Assembly: GCA_022376465.1 (NCBI GenBank) | Contig: JACDTU010000002.1 | Span: forward strand, 1,922,001-1,986,000 | Length of the DNA: 64,000 nucleotides | Source of the DNA: Cubamyces lactineus | Lineage: Eukaryota > Basidiomycota > Agaricomycetes > Polyporales > Polyporaceae | Reading direction: 5' to 3' | Shown: one piece after another, positions 46,223-57,353 of the stretch | Layout: each line of letters starts with the position of its first letter | How positions within the stretch are numbered: position 1 is the stretch's first letter | Program-made: the position numbers and the translations under genes | Notes under the pieces: model-generated | What the model was told of the DNA's origin: nothing | Database searches by the model: none | What the model saw: only the letters and a program-made list of their open reading frames with translations

Positions 46223-48726
46223 ATGGCACAAGCGCGCAATGTCCTCGCCAAACTGAGAGCGAAGCTGAGAGGGCAAGGCAACCCCAGTGTCAACAAGATT
46301 CGCCGACAGCGCGCCCTGCGGAATGGCCTATGGAGAGGACTGCCGTTCATTAGGTGAGCTACTCGTCAGAAGGAGGATATGGTGTCGGTATCGTGACTTC
46401 CGTGTAGACTGCTGCTGTTCACCGTTGGATACCTCTGGTTACTCGTGATACCCTCTTCCCGGCTGGGGCAAGGCACATATATAGACGAGAACGCGCTGCA
46501 ACCCGGGCAGGTGTGTAGACGTTTTCGGTCAATTGCTCTCGACATATCTCGTAATACGTCTGCGCTAGGTCAACACGAACTGGAACTGGGGGGAAGTGCA
46601 CCATGCGGACAGGATACTGGAGGATTTGGAACAGCTGCGAGACCGGAATGCAAGCAGCGACGAGTGCGTAACAGTTCAAGAGCTTTCATTATTAGCTTTG
46701 TGACCCTTGCACCTGCAGAATTGCGCTTTATGCAGTCAGCGAGTTCGAGAAGTACGGGATCCCTGCTCGAAGACAACGCTACTCATATGACACAGTTTCT
46801 GGCGTATGTCTGAACAATACATTCTACACGCATGCAACGTCCCGAAGCCTAACGCAATGCTGGTAGACCATCAACGGGACGAACGCCTACGCAGTTCTGC
46901 AGTCTCCCCGTGCATCCGGTACCGAGGCAATCGTGATCAGTTCTTCGTGGCTCAGCAGGACAGGCGAAGGGGACGGCACGCTCAACCTGAGGGGAGTCTC
47001 GACGTTGTTGGCCCTTGCTGGCTTCCTCAAAAGTGAGGCTTCGTTACACGAGATATGTCATGGGATATTCACGCTGCGACAGACTATTCCCTGTGGGCTA
47101 AGGACCTGGTTTTTGTGATGAGCGACGGGTATCTGGACGGCATGCAAGCCTGGATCACGACATACCACGGAGAGACTCAACCTAGTATGCCAGATATCTA
47201 GCAAGATGATTGCAATGTCCTAACCTCTCCCGTAGACCTCAAAGCAGAGCCGCTCAGTCTGCAGTCCGGCGTGGTTTGGACTGCACTGAACATAGACTAT
47301 CCAGGGCACTCCTTCTCGCATCTGGGCCTCTTCTTTGGTACGAGTGATGCTGTATGTGCGCACCCATTATCTTACTCACCGATTGCAGAGGGCCTGAACG
47401 GCAGACTGCCTAACCAAGACCTGATGAATTCGGTCTCGCTCATTGCCAGGTACACAGGCGGGGTTCCTGTTCTCGTATACGACCATATCGATCCCAGAGA
47501 GGATCGCAACCAGCCCAGTCTGCTCCCATCGTGGCTTCCAGAGCCTATAAAGCAGAATTCGGAGCTGCAGGAATATGCGTCAAGAGCACGGAACGTCTAC
47601 CGACATATGAATTACCAAGCCAGAGGAGCAGCTAGCGGAGTGCATGGCCTGTTCCATCAGTATGCACTTTGACAGATCTAGGGATAATGCTTGCAGCTAA
47701 CGTGAAATGGAGGTTCCGCATCGACGCAATCACCCTCTTTGCTGTTCCTGCTACCGGGCCGCACGGCTTCCACGCGCTAGGACGGTCGGTATCCAAAGCC
47801 TTGCAGCCTCGTACTAACATCTGACGTTTCCCTAATTCCTAGAATTTTGGAGTCGTCTCTGCGGACGTGCAACAATCTCCTCGAGCGTCTGCACGCCTCG
47901 TTCTTCTTCTACCTCATCGTCGGGCCCGGCACGTTCATGAAGATCGGGAGCTACCTCCCGAGCGCCATCCTCGTCGGCACCGCCATGCTCTTCACCGGGC
48001 TCGGCGAGTGGGTCGGCGCGGGGTGGACTTTTGTCCCTAGTGAATCGCAGGCCCGGGATAACGAGAAAGCGGGTGAGAAGGCTACCGCTACTGGGAGCGC
48101 GGAAGCAGGAAAATGGCGGAGGAGGGCGAGGCCCGTCCTGGAGCCGATCGTGATCATGGTTCTTACCCATATCCTGGGCGTGATGCTGTTCTGCCTGGTG
48201 AAAGGCTCCTGGTTTGCGACAAATCAGAAGGTAAGACTCAATTCGCCCACCAGGAACGTATCCGTGTCCTGCCGTGACTGACAACCCATGTCAGGTTGCT
48301 GGGCCGGTTCTCTTCCTGCTCTTCTCAGCGGTACCCGCCGTCATCTCGCAGGTCGTACCGAGTGCGCCTGCCGGGCATGCTTCAATACCTTCGGTTCTCA
48401 AGGCGTTTAACCTCTGCTTCGCCTCGGCAGTCGTCTCCATCACCTCCGTGCTCAACTTCTCTCTGGCTGCAGCACTTGCGGTATCCATGGGTGTCCCTCT
48501 ATCTTTCTCCTCGCCATCGTCTTCAACTTCGTCCTCAGCCACTCGCGCGGCGAAATACACTGCGTATTGCGTGCTCGGGCTGGGCTGGCTCGTCCTGTGC
48601 CCGGAGGAGACGAGGAAAGCGGTGTGGAACTGGGAGGTGCTGCGGGTATGGTTCGCGCCGTTCGTGTGCGTCGTGTATGTACCGCTTGTACTGCAGGCGG
48701 GGCTCGTGTGCCTGTTGCCTTCATGA
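46223..48726 (+). CDS. GAA1: GPI transamidase subunit Gaa1
   Basis: Eleven exons: 46223-46353, 46408-46510, 46569-46663, 46719-46803, 46867-47032, 47083-47184, 47236-47337, 47389-47659, 47713-47784, 47843-48230, 48295-48726 (648 aa). A basic N terminus leads into TM1 (LLLFTVGYLWLLVIP), then a lumenal peptidase-like domain (NTNWNWGEVHHADRILEDLE, TEAIVISSSWLS, KDLVFVMSDGYLDGMQAW, ARYTGGVPVLVYDHI) and several C-terminal spans starting at LERLHASFFFYLIVGPGTFM. This is the architecture of Gaa1/GPAA1, which binds the GPI lipid and the substrate protein in the ER transamidase complex. The acceptor at 47,713 (GGAG) is short-tract but required by frame. Gaa1 supplies anchors for cell-wall proteins, though adjacency to FKS1 need not be functional. 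Confidence 0.95.
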
Positions 48727-48873
48727 GGGTGGGGACTTGCGACGAGTGCCTACTAGGATTACAGTATTTATTATACCTGAAGGGGTGGTCCATATAATAC
48801 AGCTGTTGTACACAGGACACTGAAAAGCAAAACAACGTAATAGCACACACTGGACGGAATGCGAGGCGGGAAC

Positions 48874-50490
48874 CTAGCCAATGTCCATAGCGTTGCTGGG
48901 CCCTTCCCCGAACAAGTCGTCCTCGTCCTCCTCCACACCATCCTCGTCGTCCGCATCGTGCGCCCCGCCCACCGCGCCGCCCGCCGCGATGCCCTCCTTG
49001 CGGAGGCGCTGCTGCTCCTTCATCTCGTCGCGCTGCGCCATCTTCATGTCGAGGTCCGCCTGGAGCTTCTTGAGCGCGTCCTCGAAGCGGCGCTTGATGA
49101 GCGGGTTCGCGGAGCTCGCGATCTCCGTGCGCTTCTTCGCGACGGCGGCCTCGAGGTCGTGGATCTCCTCGTTGAGCAGCTTGCGCGCCTGCACCGCCTC
49201 GTCGTCCTCGTCGTCGTCCTCGTCGCTCTCGTCGTCTTCCTCCTCCTCTTCGTCCTCGTCCTCTTCTTCGTCTGCGCCGCCGTCCTCGTCCCCGAGCGCG
49301 AGGTCGAGCTCCGCGGCGAGCTCTTCGTCGATGTCGCCCTCGCCTTCGTCTTCTTCGTGGCCGCCGCCGCCTGCCTCATCGGCACCGTCCTCGTCGCCCT
49401 CTGCGTGCGTGCCACCGGGGGTCGCGGCGCCTTCGCCGTCAGAGCCAGCGAAGCCAGGGGTAGCGGTGTCCATCGCATCCTCGCGCTCGATGAATTCCGA
49501 ATCAGACAGGTCGGGGTTGACGTTCTCGAGCACGTCGTATTTGACGTCTGCCGCTAAAGAGTCTTCCTCGAGCAGCCGCTCTACTTCCTGCTCGACGGTC
49601 TCGATCGTCTGTGTAGGGTGTTAGGAATCATGTGCGCATACAAGCCTTGGACGAGGAAATAGAACGCACTCTGCGGTTGACGCGCTTGCGGAACCTGCGC
49701 TTGCGGACGTGTTTCAGGGGAGGTGTGATGCCGTGGGGCCAGATGAACTCGTCGATGTTGAAGCTCTTCTGATTAGCGAGGGCCTCTTCGTTGGGTATCT
49801 TCTCTTCTACTACGAGCATCTAACATGGAATTTCAACACATAGATTTGAATACTTTATCATGGATTCACGAACCTGACAGATGTCCGCGACCTTAAACAT
49901 CTGCTTGTTGTCCAGAGTCTTCTGCGACTCAATGATACAAGGCAGGTCCACCAGCTTGGACGAGTACGTATTGTTTCCAATGTGGAACACGGCTCGCCTC
50001 GAATCTGCATGACCGCAATCCCTATGAATTCAATCACTCGTGCGCATACACATGCGCGGCACGCACCTTTGAACTTGAACCACACATCGTCGGACACTTC
50101 GCGCGCCTGGACCATCTTCCTCAGCTTCTCGCAGTCTTCCCCTGGGGGCATCCGCAGAATAAATTGCTCCTCGAACACCAGGTCCTCGTCATCCGAGTCG
50201 AGCTCGCGGTCGTATGGGCCGAGGAAGGACATGCCCGGGGCCTGCGCGGCCGCCTTTTCGCTCAGCTTGAGCTTTAGCTTCGGCTGGACTTTGGGCCCCC
50301 GCGCGGCGGATCGAGTGGTGCGTCCTTCTGAAGGATCGACATATGGAGGAGTACTTTGTCTTCGTGTAGGCCTGGAGGCGCGAGGGGGGAGATTGCGTTG
50401 CGGTTGACTGGTCGTGGCTCGGTGAGAGGGCTGGAAAGCATCGTTGTCGTCGATGTCGTCGACGACGATTAAGTAGTCGTCGTCGGCCAT
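48874..50490 (-). CDS. TAF7: TFIID subunit TAF7
   Basis: Four exons: 50067-50490, 49874-50004, 49670-49819, 48874-49608 (479 aa). The TAFII55 domain spans about residues 105-235: EEQFILRMPPGEDCEKLRKM, RRAVFHIGNNTYSSKLVDLP, CIIESQKTLDNKQMFKVADI, then FIWPHGITPPLKHVRKRRFR. After it come a very acidic stretch of Glu/Asp runs (49,190-49,330) and a C-terminal coiled coil (KLLNEEIHDLEAAVAKKRTE). TAF7 binds TAF1 in the general transcription factor TFIID and restrains its activity. The gene ends 147 bp from the convergent GAA1 stop and starts 259 bp from SAM37. Confidence 0.95.
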
Positions 50491-50749
50491 GTATCAGGAT
50501 TTTGGAAGCGTTGATATTTTGGTGGATGAAGCTGAAACTGTAGACGAAGTAGGACTCGTAGCTAGTAGCTGGACCCTTGTAGCAGTGGACGATCGGGAGA
50601 GGACGAGTGAGACGCTCGCCTATCTCGATTAGACGCCCATGAAACGCTGCCCACGTGATATGCGCGTTGAGAGAAAGCAGCGCGTCATTTGGCAGAACGA
50701 GCTTCTCCGAAAGCAGAGCACTCTAAAGTTTCTTTCGTCCCCTCGAGCC
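50491..50749. promoter_or_regulatory. Bidirectional promoter between TAF7 and SAM37
   Basis: Only 259 bp separate the two divergent start codons, so the promoters must overlap or be shared. No TATA box is obvious. Confidence 0.6.
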
Positions 50750-52235
50750 ATGTCCGAGTCCAAGCTGTCTCCCCTCCTCGGCGCACGCGACCTCGTCCTC
50801 TACCTCTGGCCAAAACACGGAGACCTCCTCTCCTTCGACTCATCCTCTGTCGCTGCCCTCCTCTACCTCCAGCTCGCAGTCCCCGGCCACTTTGCCGTCG
50901 CATACTGCGCCAACCCAGACCTCTCTCCTACAGGTACGGGCATTCACGATTCACTCAATGTTCTAGGTTGACAAGGCTTGTGCGCAGGCCAACTCCCCTT
51001 CCTCACCCATGGGCTGTACCACGCGTCAGGCCTCTCCTCCATCATAGCCTACGTCCGCAGGCTTCCCCACGCGCGCAACCTCGACGAGAATCTGACCTCT
51101 GTGCAAGCCGCCCAACTGACCGCGCGCATCGCACACGTAGACTCCAGCTATGGCGACCTAGTTGTGAGCACTTCTCATCACGCCTTTCCCCTTGCAAGGG
51201 CACCTAGCTCACCTCGCCTAGAACCATATGCTGTACTCGCTGCAAGAAAACTGGGCAGACGTCACCAGGCCAGCTTTGATATCTATGCTGCCCGTCCCAC
51301 AGCGCTACTACGTCCCTGCGCGCATACGTGCATCACATAAACCACGCCTAGAGGCCGCCGAACTGTGGGACGTGCCCGAAGTCGAGGAAGAGCCTGCCGA
51401 AGAGCAGCGCAGAGTCGTCTTCGGGCGGCGCAAGAAACACAAGCCTGAGCCTGAAATGCACCACTTCAAGAGGACGTTCGACCGCGAAAAGGCGAGCGCA
51501 CCCTTTCACTGCTTTCGCGAGAAGTTGGCGGAGCGCTGACTCTACGGTCTGAACAGGTTACAGAAAAGGCACGGGCGCTGTTCGACGTGTACGACAGGCT
51601 CTTGGGTGACCAGCCGTTCTTCATGGACAGCGAAACGTACGCATTACGCTAATTCGCCCATTACGTCCGTCTTCACGACTTCACTCACGCATTATTACAG
51701 ACCAACAACGCTCGACGTCGTCTTTGCCGCGCACTCCCACGTCCTCCTCGACCTCCGCCTCCCCGACCCCCTCATCACCACCGCGCTCGAGTCCTACCCT
51801 CGTCTCGTCGCGCACTGTCGCGCCGTCAAGGCCGCGGCGTTCCCCGCGCACATCCCCTTCCCTCCTACGATCCAACAAAGCTGGCTCTCGTCTCTCCGCT
51901 CGCTCGTCCCTTGGCCTCGTGCACCTACCTCCACTGCTCGCCGCGCATCGATGACGTCCCCAGAGGAGGAGCGCGTCGAGCGCAAGTATAGGCTGTGGCG
52001 ATGGGCGTTCATCGCGGGCTCTGTGCTGGCGAGCGCGGCGTACCTCTACATGGCGGTGAGCATTGTGCTTGTGCGCAATGGGGACGTGCTTGCGCGCATC
52101 GGCGCGGGCGAGCAGCCGCAAGCGGACGATGCGCCAGATGAAGAAGAAGAGGAGGATCGGCCAGAGAGTGCGGAGGGTGCGGAGGAAGAGGGAGGTGGAG
52201 AGCCTGAGGACGAACCAGAACCGGAAGAGGAGTAG
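50750..52235 (+). CDS. SAM37: SAM complex subunit Sam37/metaxin (mitochondrial outer membrane)
   Basis: Five exons: 50750-50933, 50988-51163, 51222-51491, 51557-51636, 51701-52235 (414 aa). The N-terminal part has the metaxin/GST-like fold (LVLYLWPKHGDLLSFDSSSV, GQLPFLTHG, YSLQENWADVTRPAL, LPVPQRYYVPARIR), the middle has a helix-rich metaxin C domain (ARALFDVYDRLLGDQPFF, PTTLDVVFAAHSHVLLDL), and a C-terminal membrane anchor WRWAFIAGSVLASAAYLYMA is followed by an acidic tail. Sam37 helps Sam50 insert beta-barrel proteins. Intron 3 (51,492-51,556) begins with GC (GCGAGC); using it keeps DREK-VTEKAR in frame, while the only GT alternative would give a 40-nt intron. Identity is secure. Confidence 0.9.
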
Positions 52236-52462
52236 TCGACCTTAAGGTCGATTGGTAGTGTACATTTGGTGTGCTCATTCTTACGATCTAATCACCTCTC
52301 CTAGCGAGCGTTCGACCATAATAGTGCTAGGGCTCGAACAACAGCAAAGGCCTCGTCCACGAATGCACTACTCTTACACTCCTGTACACTGCTCCAGTTT
52401 CCTTGCACTTTACTGCTCACGCATTCCTCCACGCTCCCCAACAGGACCCTTCAACTCTCCCC
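52236..52462. other. Convergent 3' region with a perfect palindrome
   Basis: 227 bp between the stops of SAM37 and the unknown gene. A 16-bp perfect palindrome, TCGACCTTAAGGTCGA (52,236-52,251), starts at the first base after the SAM37 stop codon. It could form a hairpin in the 3' end of either transcript. Confidence 0.6.
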
Positions 52463-53758
52463 CTAGCCGAACGCGATCTGCGCCAGCCCGTCGCACACCA
52501 TCCGGAACTGCAGCTCCGTCAGCCAGCCCTCCTTCACCCAGCTGTACAGCCAGCTCCGCCATGCAGGCATGCGCAGCATCCCGCGCAGCGCGTCCTCGTC
52601 GACTACCCCGAACTGCTGGAACAGCGGCAGGAGACCGCCTAGGTCCTGCGGGAGCGCGCGCAGGAACGCCTCGATAGCTCCGGGCCCGGAGGGTTTGTTA
52701 GTGCTGGTGCTGGGGGCCGCGTTTGAGCGCACCGAGATTCTTGCGCGCGAGTGCGAGTCGGTGGTGCGGGCGGCGGGAGGGTGCGTCGCGTCCCTCGCCG
52801 CGTTGGCGTCGTCGCGCGATCTCTGGCTGTGGACGTGGGTTTTCGGCGCGCGGGCGGCAGGTTGGCTGGAGAGCGTCACGGTGCTGGTGCGGCCGATGCT
52901 CGCGCTCGCGCTCCTGCTCCGGGCGCGGCGGGGCTGGGATACGGCACGCCGCTTCTGGGTTGCGTGTGCCGTACCACCACCACTGACGGGGCGCCGGGAG
53001 TTGATAGCGACGACCACGGTCCCAGCGACGCCGGCGGGCTTGAATCTACTGCCAGGTCGAGTGCCGGTGCCGGTGCCAGTGCCAGTGCCAGCTGCGGGGC
53101 ATGATCCCTGTATGTACCAGGTATCAGGTATTAATGTAAGTACGTATGCGTGAAGACGGGATGGACGTACAGCACGGACGGTGGTGGCGGGAAAGGGAGC
53201 CATGACGCCTCTGCGGACTCCCGCCCTGCGGCTCTGGCGGTGCATGGTGAGCATCATGTGTATGGGCCACGCGTCTTCGTACATCTTCAGGATCGGCTGT
53301 TTCCTCAGAGCCTGTGGGGTGAATGTCAATAAATCAGCAACCAACATGATCTCTTGTTCACTGTGTAGGGCCATCTCCTGCGCGTCTGGCGCCGCTGGAG
53401 ATGCAGATGCAAGAGGACGGAAGGGCACTCGCCTCGTCGACCAAGGGCTGCTTCGCTTCGCGCCCCGAGGGCAGCTCGCGGTCGTGCGGGAAGTAGCGGT
53501 CGCAGAGCTTGCCCACCGTGTTCTACACCGGCGTGTTCCCAAAAAACACAATGCCCAATGAAGGTGAGCGGATCTCGTGCTGCATGACGTTGACAAGACG
53601 GAACACCGGAAATGGCGACGTACGAGGATGCTGTAGTAGACGCGCCGGCTGCTCTCGCTCCCCGCGAGCTTCATCTGCTTCGCGAGGCACTCGCCCTCTA
53701 TGGTCACGACGCGCCGCGAGATGGGCCCGACGGGCCTCGGGATCAACACTCTGCTCAT
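52463..53758 (-). CDS. Protein of unknown function with a YEDxWP motif
   Basis: Four exons: 53624-53758, 53433-53522, 53171-53311, 52463-53107 (336 aa). The N-terminal part is compact and probably helical (KQMKLAGSESSRRVYYSIL, VGKLCDRYFPHDRELPSG, RKQPILKMYEDAWPIHMMLT). The middle is Ser/Arg/Ala-rich and disordered, beginning with a short Gly-Thr repeat from a tandem GGCACY hexamer at about 53,060-53,092. The C terminus looks folded again (AIEAFLRALPQDLGGLLPLF, WRSWLYSWVKEGWLTELQFR). Intron 2 starts with GC (GCGAGT). I chose that frame because it gives the YEDAWP motif, as in the unknown gene at 34,416-35,706; a GT site four bases further in gives an alternative open frame. No known domain recognised. 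Confidence 0.65.
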   Translation of the reverse strand: MSRVLIPRPVGPISRRVVTIEGECLAKQMKLAGSESSRRVYYSILVRRHFRCSVLSTSCSTRSAHLHWALCFLGTRRCRTRWASSATATSRTTASCPRGAKRSSPWSTRRVPFRPLASASPAAPDAQEMALHSEQEIMLVADLLTFTPQALRKQPILKMYEDAWPIHMMLTMHRQSRRAGVRRGVMAPFPATTVRAVRPSRLHAYVLTLIPDTWYIQGSCPAAGTGTGTGTGTRPGSRFKPAGVAGTVVVAINSRRPVSGGGTAHATQKRRAVSQPRRARSRSASASIGRTSTVTLSSQPAARAPKTHVHSQRSRDDANAARDATHPPAARTTDSHSRARISVRSNAAPSTSTNKPSGPGAIEAFLRALPQDLGGLLPLFQQFGVVDEDALRGMLRMPAWRSWLYSWVKEGWLTELQFRMVCDGLAQIAFG

Positions 53759-55082
53759 CCTATCTGGCGATGCTGAGAAATGTTCACAGTGCAGTTGAGG
53801 GTTCGCGACGTGGGCGAAGGAGAGGCGCAGCGTCCGGCCATGTTGCTGCGGCATCTAGTATTTAAGTATCAGGGCTCGCGGAGCCTCATGTTGGCCGTTC
53901 GAGGTTGAGCATAGCACAGGGTGTCCCGGCTTTGCAGCTTCCTTACCACTCTGGGCGTGTGCTGCAGCCGTCGCGATGCGCGTCGCGTCGCGTCTTGGGC
54001 TCGCGATCACGTGGATAGTTATGCGCGCTGGTAGCCTGGACATCCGGTTCCGAGTGTGTACATCTTTCCACGAACCCACCACCTGACGTGTTCAGCCTCT
54101 TCGTCTCCGTCTGCTGTAAGGGCAAGGTAACTGCGAATGACATGTCGCGAGCTGGTAACTCTTGGAACCCGGACACTGGCCGATGCCTACCTTCATCCAG
54201 GCCGATTCTGAAGGCCGGGCGCACGATTCCTCTTCAACGGCCGCTGGGTATAGGATTTGTCAGAAAGTCCTCCAGTCTGAGAATATCAATTACTGTACCT
54301 CAGTAATCCGAGCTCCGAGTCGTGCATTACGTTCCACCCCGGAGGTCTAAAATGGTCCCAAATACTCGTGCGCCGTCGAGCTCCCCCTTTGGCACAGCCT
54401 ACTTGTGCTCGGTACTGCCGATTCCCTCAGGCTGAAGCTTGGTGCGAATACACTTGTAGCGAAACTTTGTGCTCAAAGCATACTGACAGTCCCTCTCTTT
54501 CCTGAGAATGCCATGGTGTAGATGGAGATTCGCATGCCTAATGTTGTCATTCTGACCCACGACGTCAGTGCAAATATGACGGGTGGTGGAAGCTCGTTCC
54601 GTACTACATCATGTGAGGATAGACTTCGGTTGGGCTGCGGAAGAGGTATGCTATTCTCATGATCTGTCGCCGTCGACGCAGCGTCTGTAGCCAAGGATGG
54701 ACGAATTCATGCTGGTCGTTGCCGAGGATGACGCGGTGGCTAGGTTGAGGCACAAATAGGTTTTGCGCTGGTATACATACAGGAGTGAGAGACGCCCTTC
54801 TGAGCTTTCTCAGCAAGCCTCAGGAGTGTCCGGAAGGTCAAGAATGGCTGTGCACCTTGGCTAGACAGTCCTGAGCGGGAAGACGTAAGACTCTGAGTAC
54901 ATGAAGCACTTTCATAGTAGGACCTCAAAAGTCTCAGAAAACGCCACATGGGCACTGGTGCTCATCATATTCAGAATCATCCCGACGATCGCCCCTTGCC
55001 GTACGCCGGCGACTTATATACCCAAGGCAACACCAACGTCAGTCTTTTCTCCTTCTCCTGCGACTTATACTGCTACAGTACC
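53759..55082. other. Divergent intergenic region, 1.3 kb
   Basis: Between the unknown gene (-) and the acyltransferase gene (+). No domain-bearing frame; the last ~80 bp before 55,083 (TATATA at 55,015, then a CT-rich tract) resemble a core promoter for the acyltransferase. Confidence 0.45.
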
Positions 55083-57039
55083 ATGGCGAAATCAAGCCTA
55101 AGCTCCAACGGTGGCAGTAGCAGCTCTAGCACTGCTCGACTCACGCCGTACCAGTGGTCTCTCATTGGCGCTGCCTCAGACTCCTCAAACAGGACATTCG
55201 CTCGCGCCCTCGGTCTGGCAGAGTCTAGCTTCTACTATGACAGAATCTTCAACGGGACGGCCGACATTGTCTGGCATTACACCGTTCATATCCCGAGCGG
55301 CCCCGCGCTGGGCGCCACACTGTTCAGCGAGCAGAATGTCTCTCGCACCTGGGCGGTGCTCAAGCGGTACTACCCTCTCCTAGGCTCGCGCATGCAGCTC
55401 CAGGATGACGACGAGACCATCGCGTTCATCGTCCAGGAGCGCGCCTTGTCCGAGCACCAGCCTGGTGAGATCACCCTGGGCGTCGCCTCGTCCCAGGACG
55501 AGGTCTCGACGCTCGTCTGGAGACTCATCCGTGACAAACCGACGGAATACCACCACATCATGGCGCGCATATTCGTGTTGAGACGGGAGGACATACCTGG
55601 CGCGTACAGTGTGCTGTTCAAAGCGGCCCACGCGATCTCCGACGGTATTTCTGGCGCGACTCTCGCGAGGGCGTTTTTCGACGTACTGTGTGCACCGCCG
55701 TTCACGATCCCTCCGTTGGAAAAGAAGTTGGCCATGGCGCTTCCTTCCGATGCTCTTAATCCCACTATGCAGATGAGTCCCGCGCGACAGCGGTGGCGGC
55801 GCGCCATTGGCAAAGTTACCTTTCTCAATAGGCGCAACAAGCTCGCGGTAAGTCAGTACACCAGATCAAAACTATCACTCAACCCTGACTGGAATTCAGG
55901 GGGGACACGCCATCCCGAACAAGGGCACTGACAAATCTTACTGCACGCCCGCGGTCACCGACAGGATCCTGAAGCGGATAGACCTCGTGCAGAGCCGGGC
56001 CATCCTCGACGCCTGCCGCCTGCACAAGGTCACCTTCGGCGCCGCGATCCCCGTCATATCACAGATGGCGCTCACCCGCTTTCTCCACCGCCGCTTCCTG
56101 CGCGGGGACCTGTCTGTGGATGAGTGGGAGCAGCGGGGCCGGCAGCCGATGCACTACGGGGGCCCGCTGAACCTGCGGCCGTACCTCGACCAGACATGGC
56201 AGCGCGAGGGCGGCGCAATGGAGATCTCGCTCATGATCGACTACTACGACTGCTCGCTGCCGTTCATGCCCACTCCGTATGGCGCGCGCAGGGACGCGGG
56301 TGTGCCTCGCGCGGCAGACGGTGCGCCCCCATACGAGGTGTTGCTGTCGCGCGCGCGGTTCCTTGCGCGGGTGCGCTCGATCCGAGCACAGCTCGTGCGC
56401 ACGCTGAAGCACCCGCTTCTGCTGGATATCGCGTGTGCGAGGCAGCCGCTGTACGTCCTCCGCAAGAAGATGATCGCAGCACACTGGGAGGCAACGAGCA
56501 AGGGCGAGCCGCTCCCCGAGTTTCCGGAGCTGACAAAGCTGGACGCGACCTCGCGGGATTTCGTTTTCACTGGGGGCGTTTCTAGCGTGGGCGACGTAAG
56601 TCTCGTTTTATCTACTCCACGATTGCCGCAGTCTCACCAGACCTTTTTCTCTCAGATGTCGCGCATCCTGCCTAGTAATTACCCTCTCCCAAAGGGTCAC
56701 CCGCTCTCCATTCGACACCGCCATACGCTGAACCCGCGTCTGAGCGCAATCGGCAGCGACGCCGCCCAGCCCGAGCCTGCCCTTCCGAGACTGCCAACGA
56801 CGTCCGCGGCCGACGCGGTGCTCCGGATCGTGGACAACTCGACGCACCTGCACAGTCGCCCCTCGGAGTTCTTCCTCGGGAACGGCACGACGCGGGGCCA
56901 CCTCGAGCTCTTTCTGACGTTCGACGCGAACGTGTACAGCCGGAGCGATGCGGAGGAGTACGTGCAGGACTGCTACGAGGCGGCGATGTACTACTTTGGC
57001 GAGCAGGACGTCAACACGTTAGCTATGGGAAAACTGTGA
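55083..57039 (+). CDS. CoA-dependent acyltransferase-like protein (HxxxDG type)
   Basis: Three exons: 55083-55847, 55900-56595, 56656-57039 (614 aa). After a Ser-rich start, the first half has TWAVLKRYYPLLGSRMQ and the catalytic HAISDGISGA (HxxxDG), which mark the chloramphenicol-acetyltransferase-like superfamily that includes BAHD enzymes, alcohol O-acetyltransferases and condensation domains. The second half has a matching lobe (VTFGAAIPVISQMALTRFLH, MHYGGPLNLRPYLDQTWQ, LELFLTFDANVYSRSDAEEY). The plant BAHD DFGWG motif is not seen. A typical fungal use is acylation of secondary metabolites or alcohols; no terpene, polyketide or P450 gene is adjacent, so the substrate cannot be guessed. Confidence 0.85.
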
Positions 57040-57353
57040 CGGGATGTGCGTGCTGACGTACCGTTATATGCTTGTGTATTACGGCTGCACGGAGCAGCAT
57101 CATGTAATTGTGAATTGCTTCTGTGAAAAGACTGCAAGGGAATGAATCGAGAGATTGACAATACCAACGTGTTCACGCAGTCCCCACAAGTTGGTACCGT
57201 CGGCCACACGACACTGATTGTGAGTAATAAGTACAATCAACGGCAGCTGATTAAGACGATCTAGTAGAAACAAAATACAGACAAGACAATAGTGCAGTTA
57301 GACAGAGTGTAGATAACGACGACCCCCACCAGAGCAAAATCATATATACATGT
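57040..57353. other. Convergent intergenic region
   Basis: 314 bp between two stop codons (acyltransferase + and chromodomain gene -). Expected to hold both 3' ends; nothing else seen. Confidence 0.5.

Noticed and set aside
49190..49330. GTCCTC-type short repeats as a satellite or CRISPR-like array
   Set aside because: They encode the acidic Glu/Asp stretch of TAF7 in frame; spacing is irregular and there are no spacers.
48859..49557. 232- and 247-codon plus-strand frames opposite TAF7
   Set aside because: Antisense of the Glu/Asp repeat region of TAF7; composition is Ser runs or Leu/Val runs as expected from GAN repeats.
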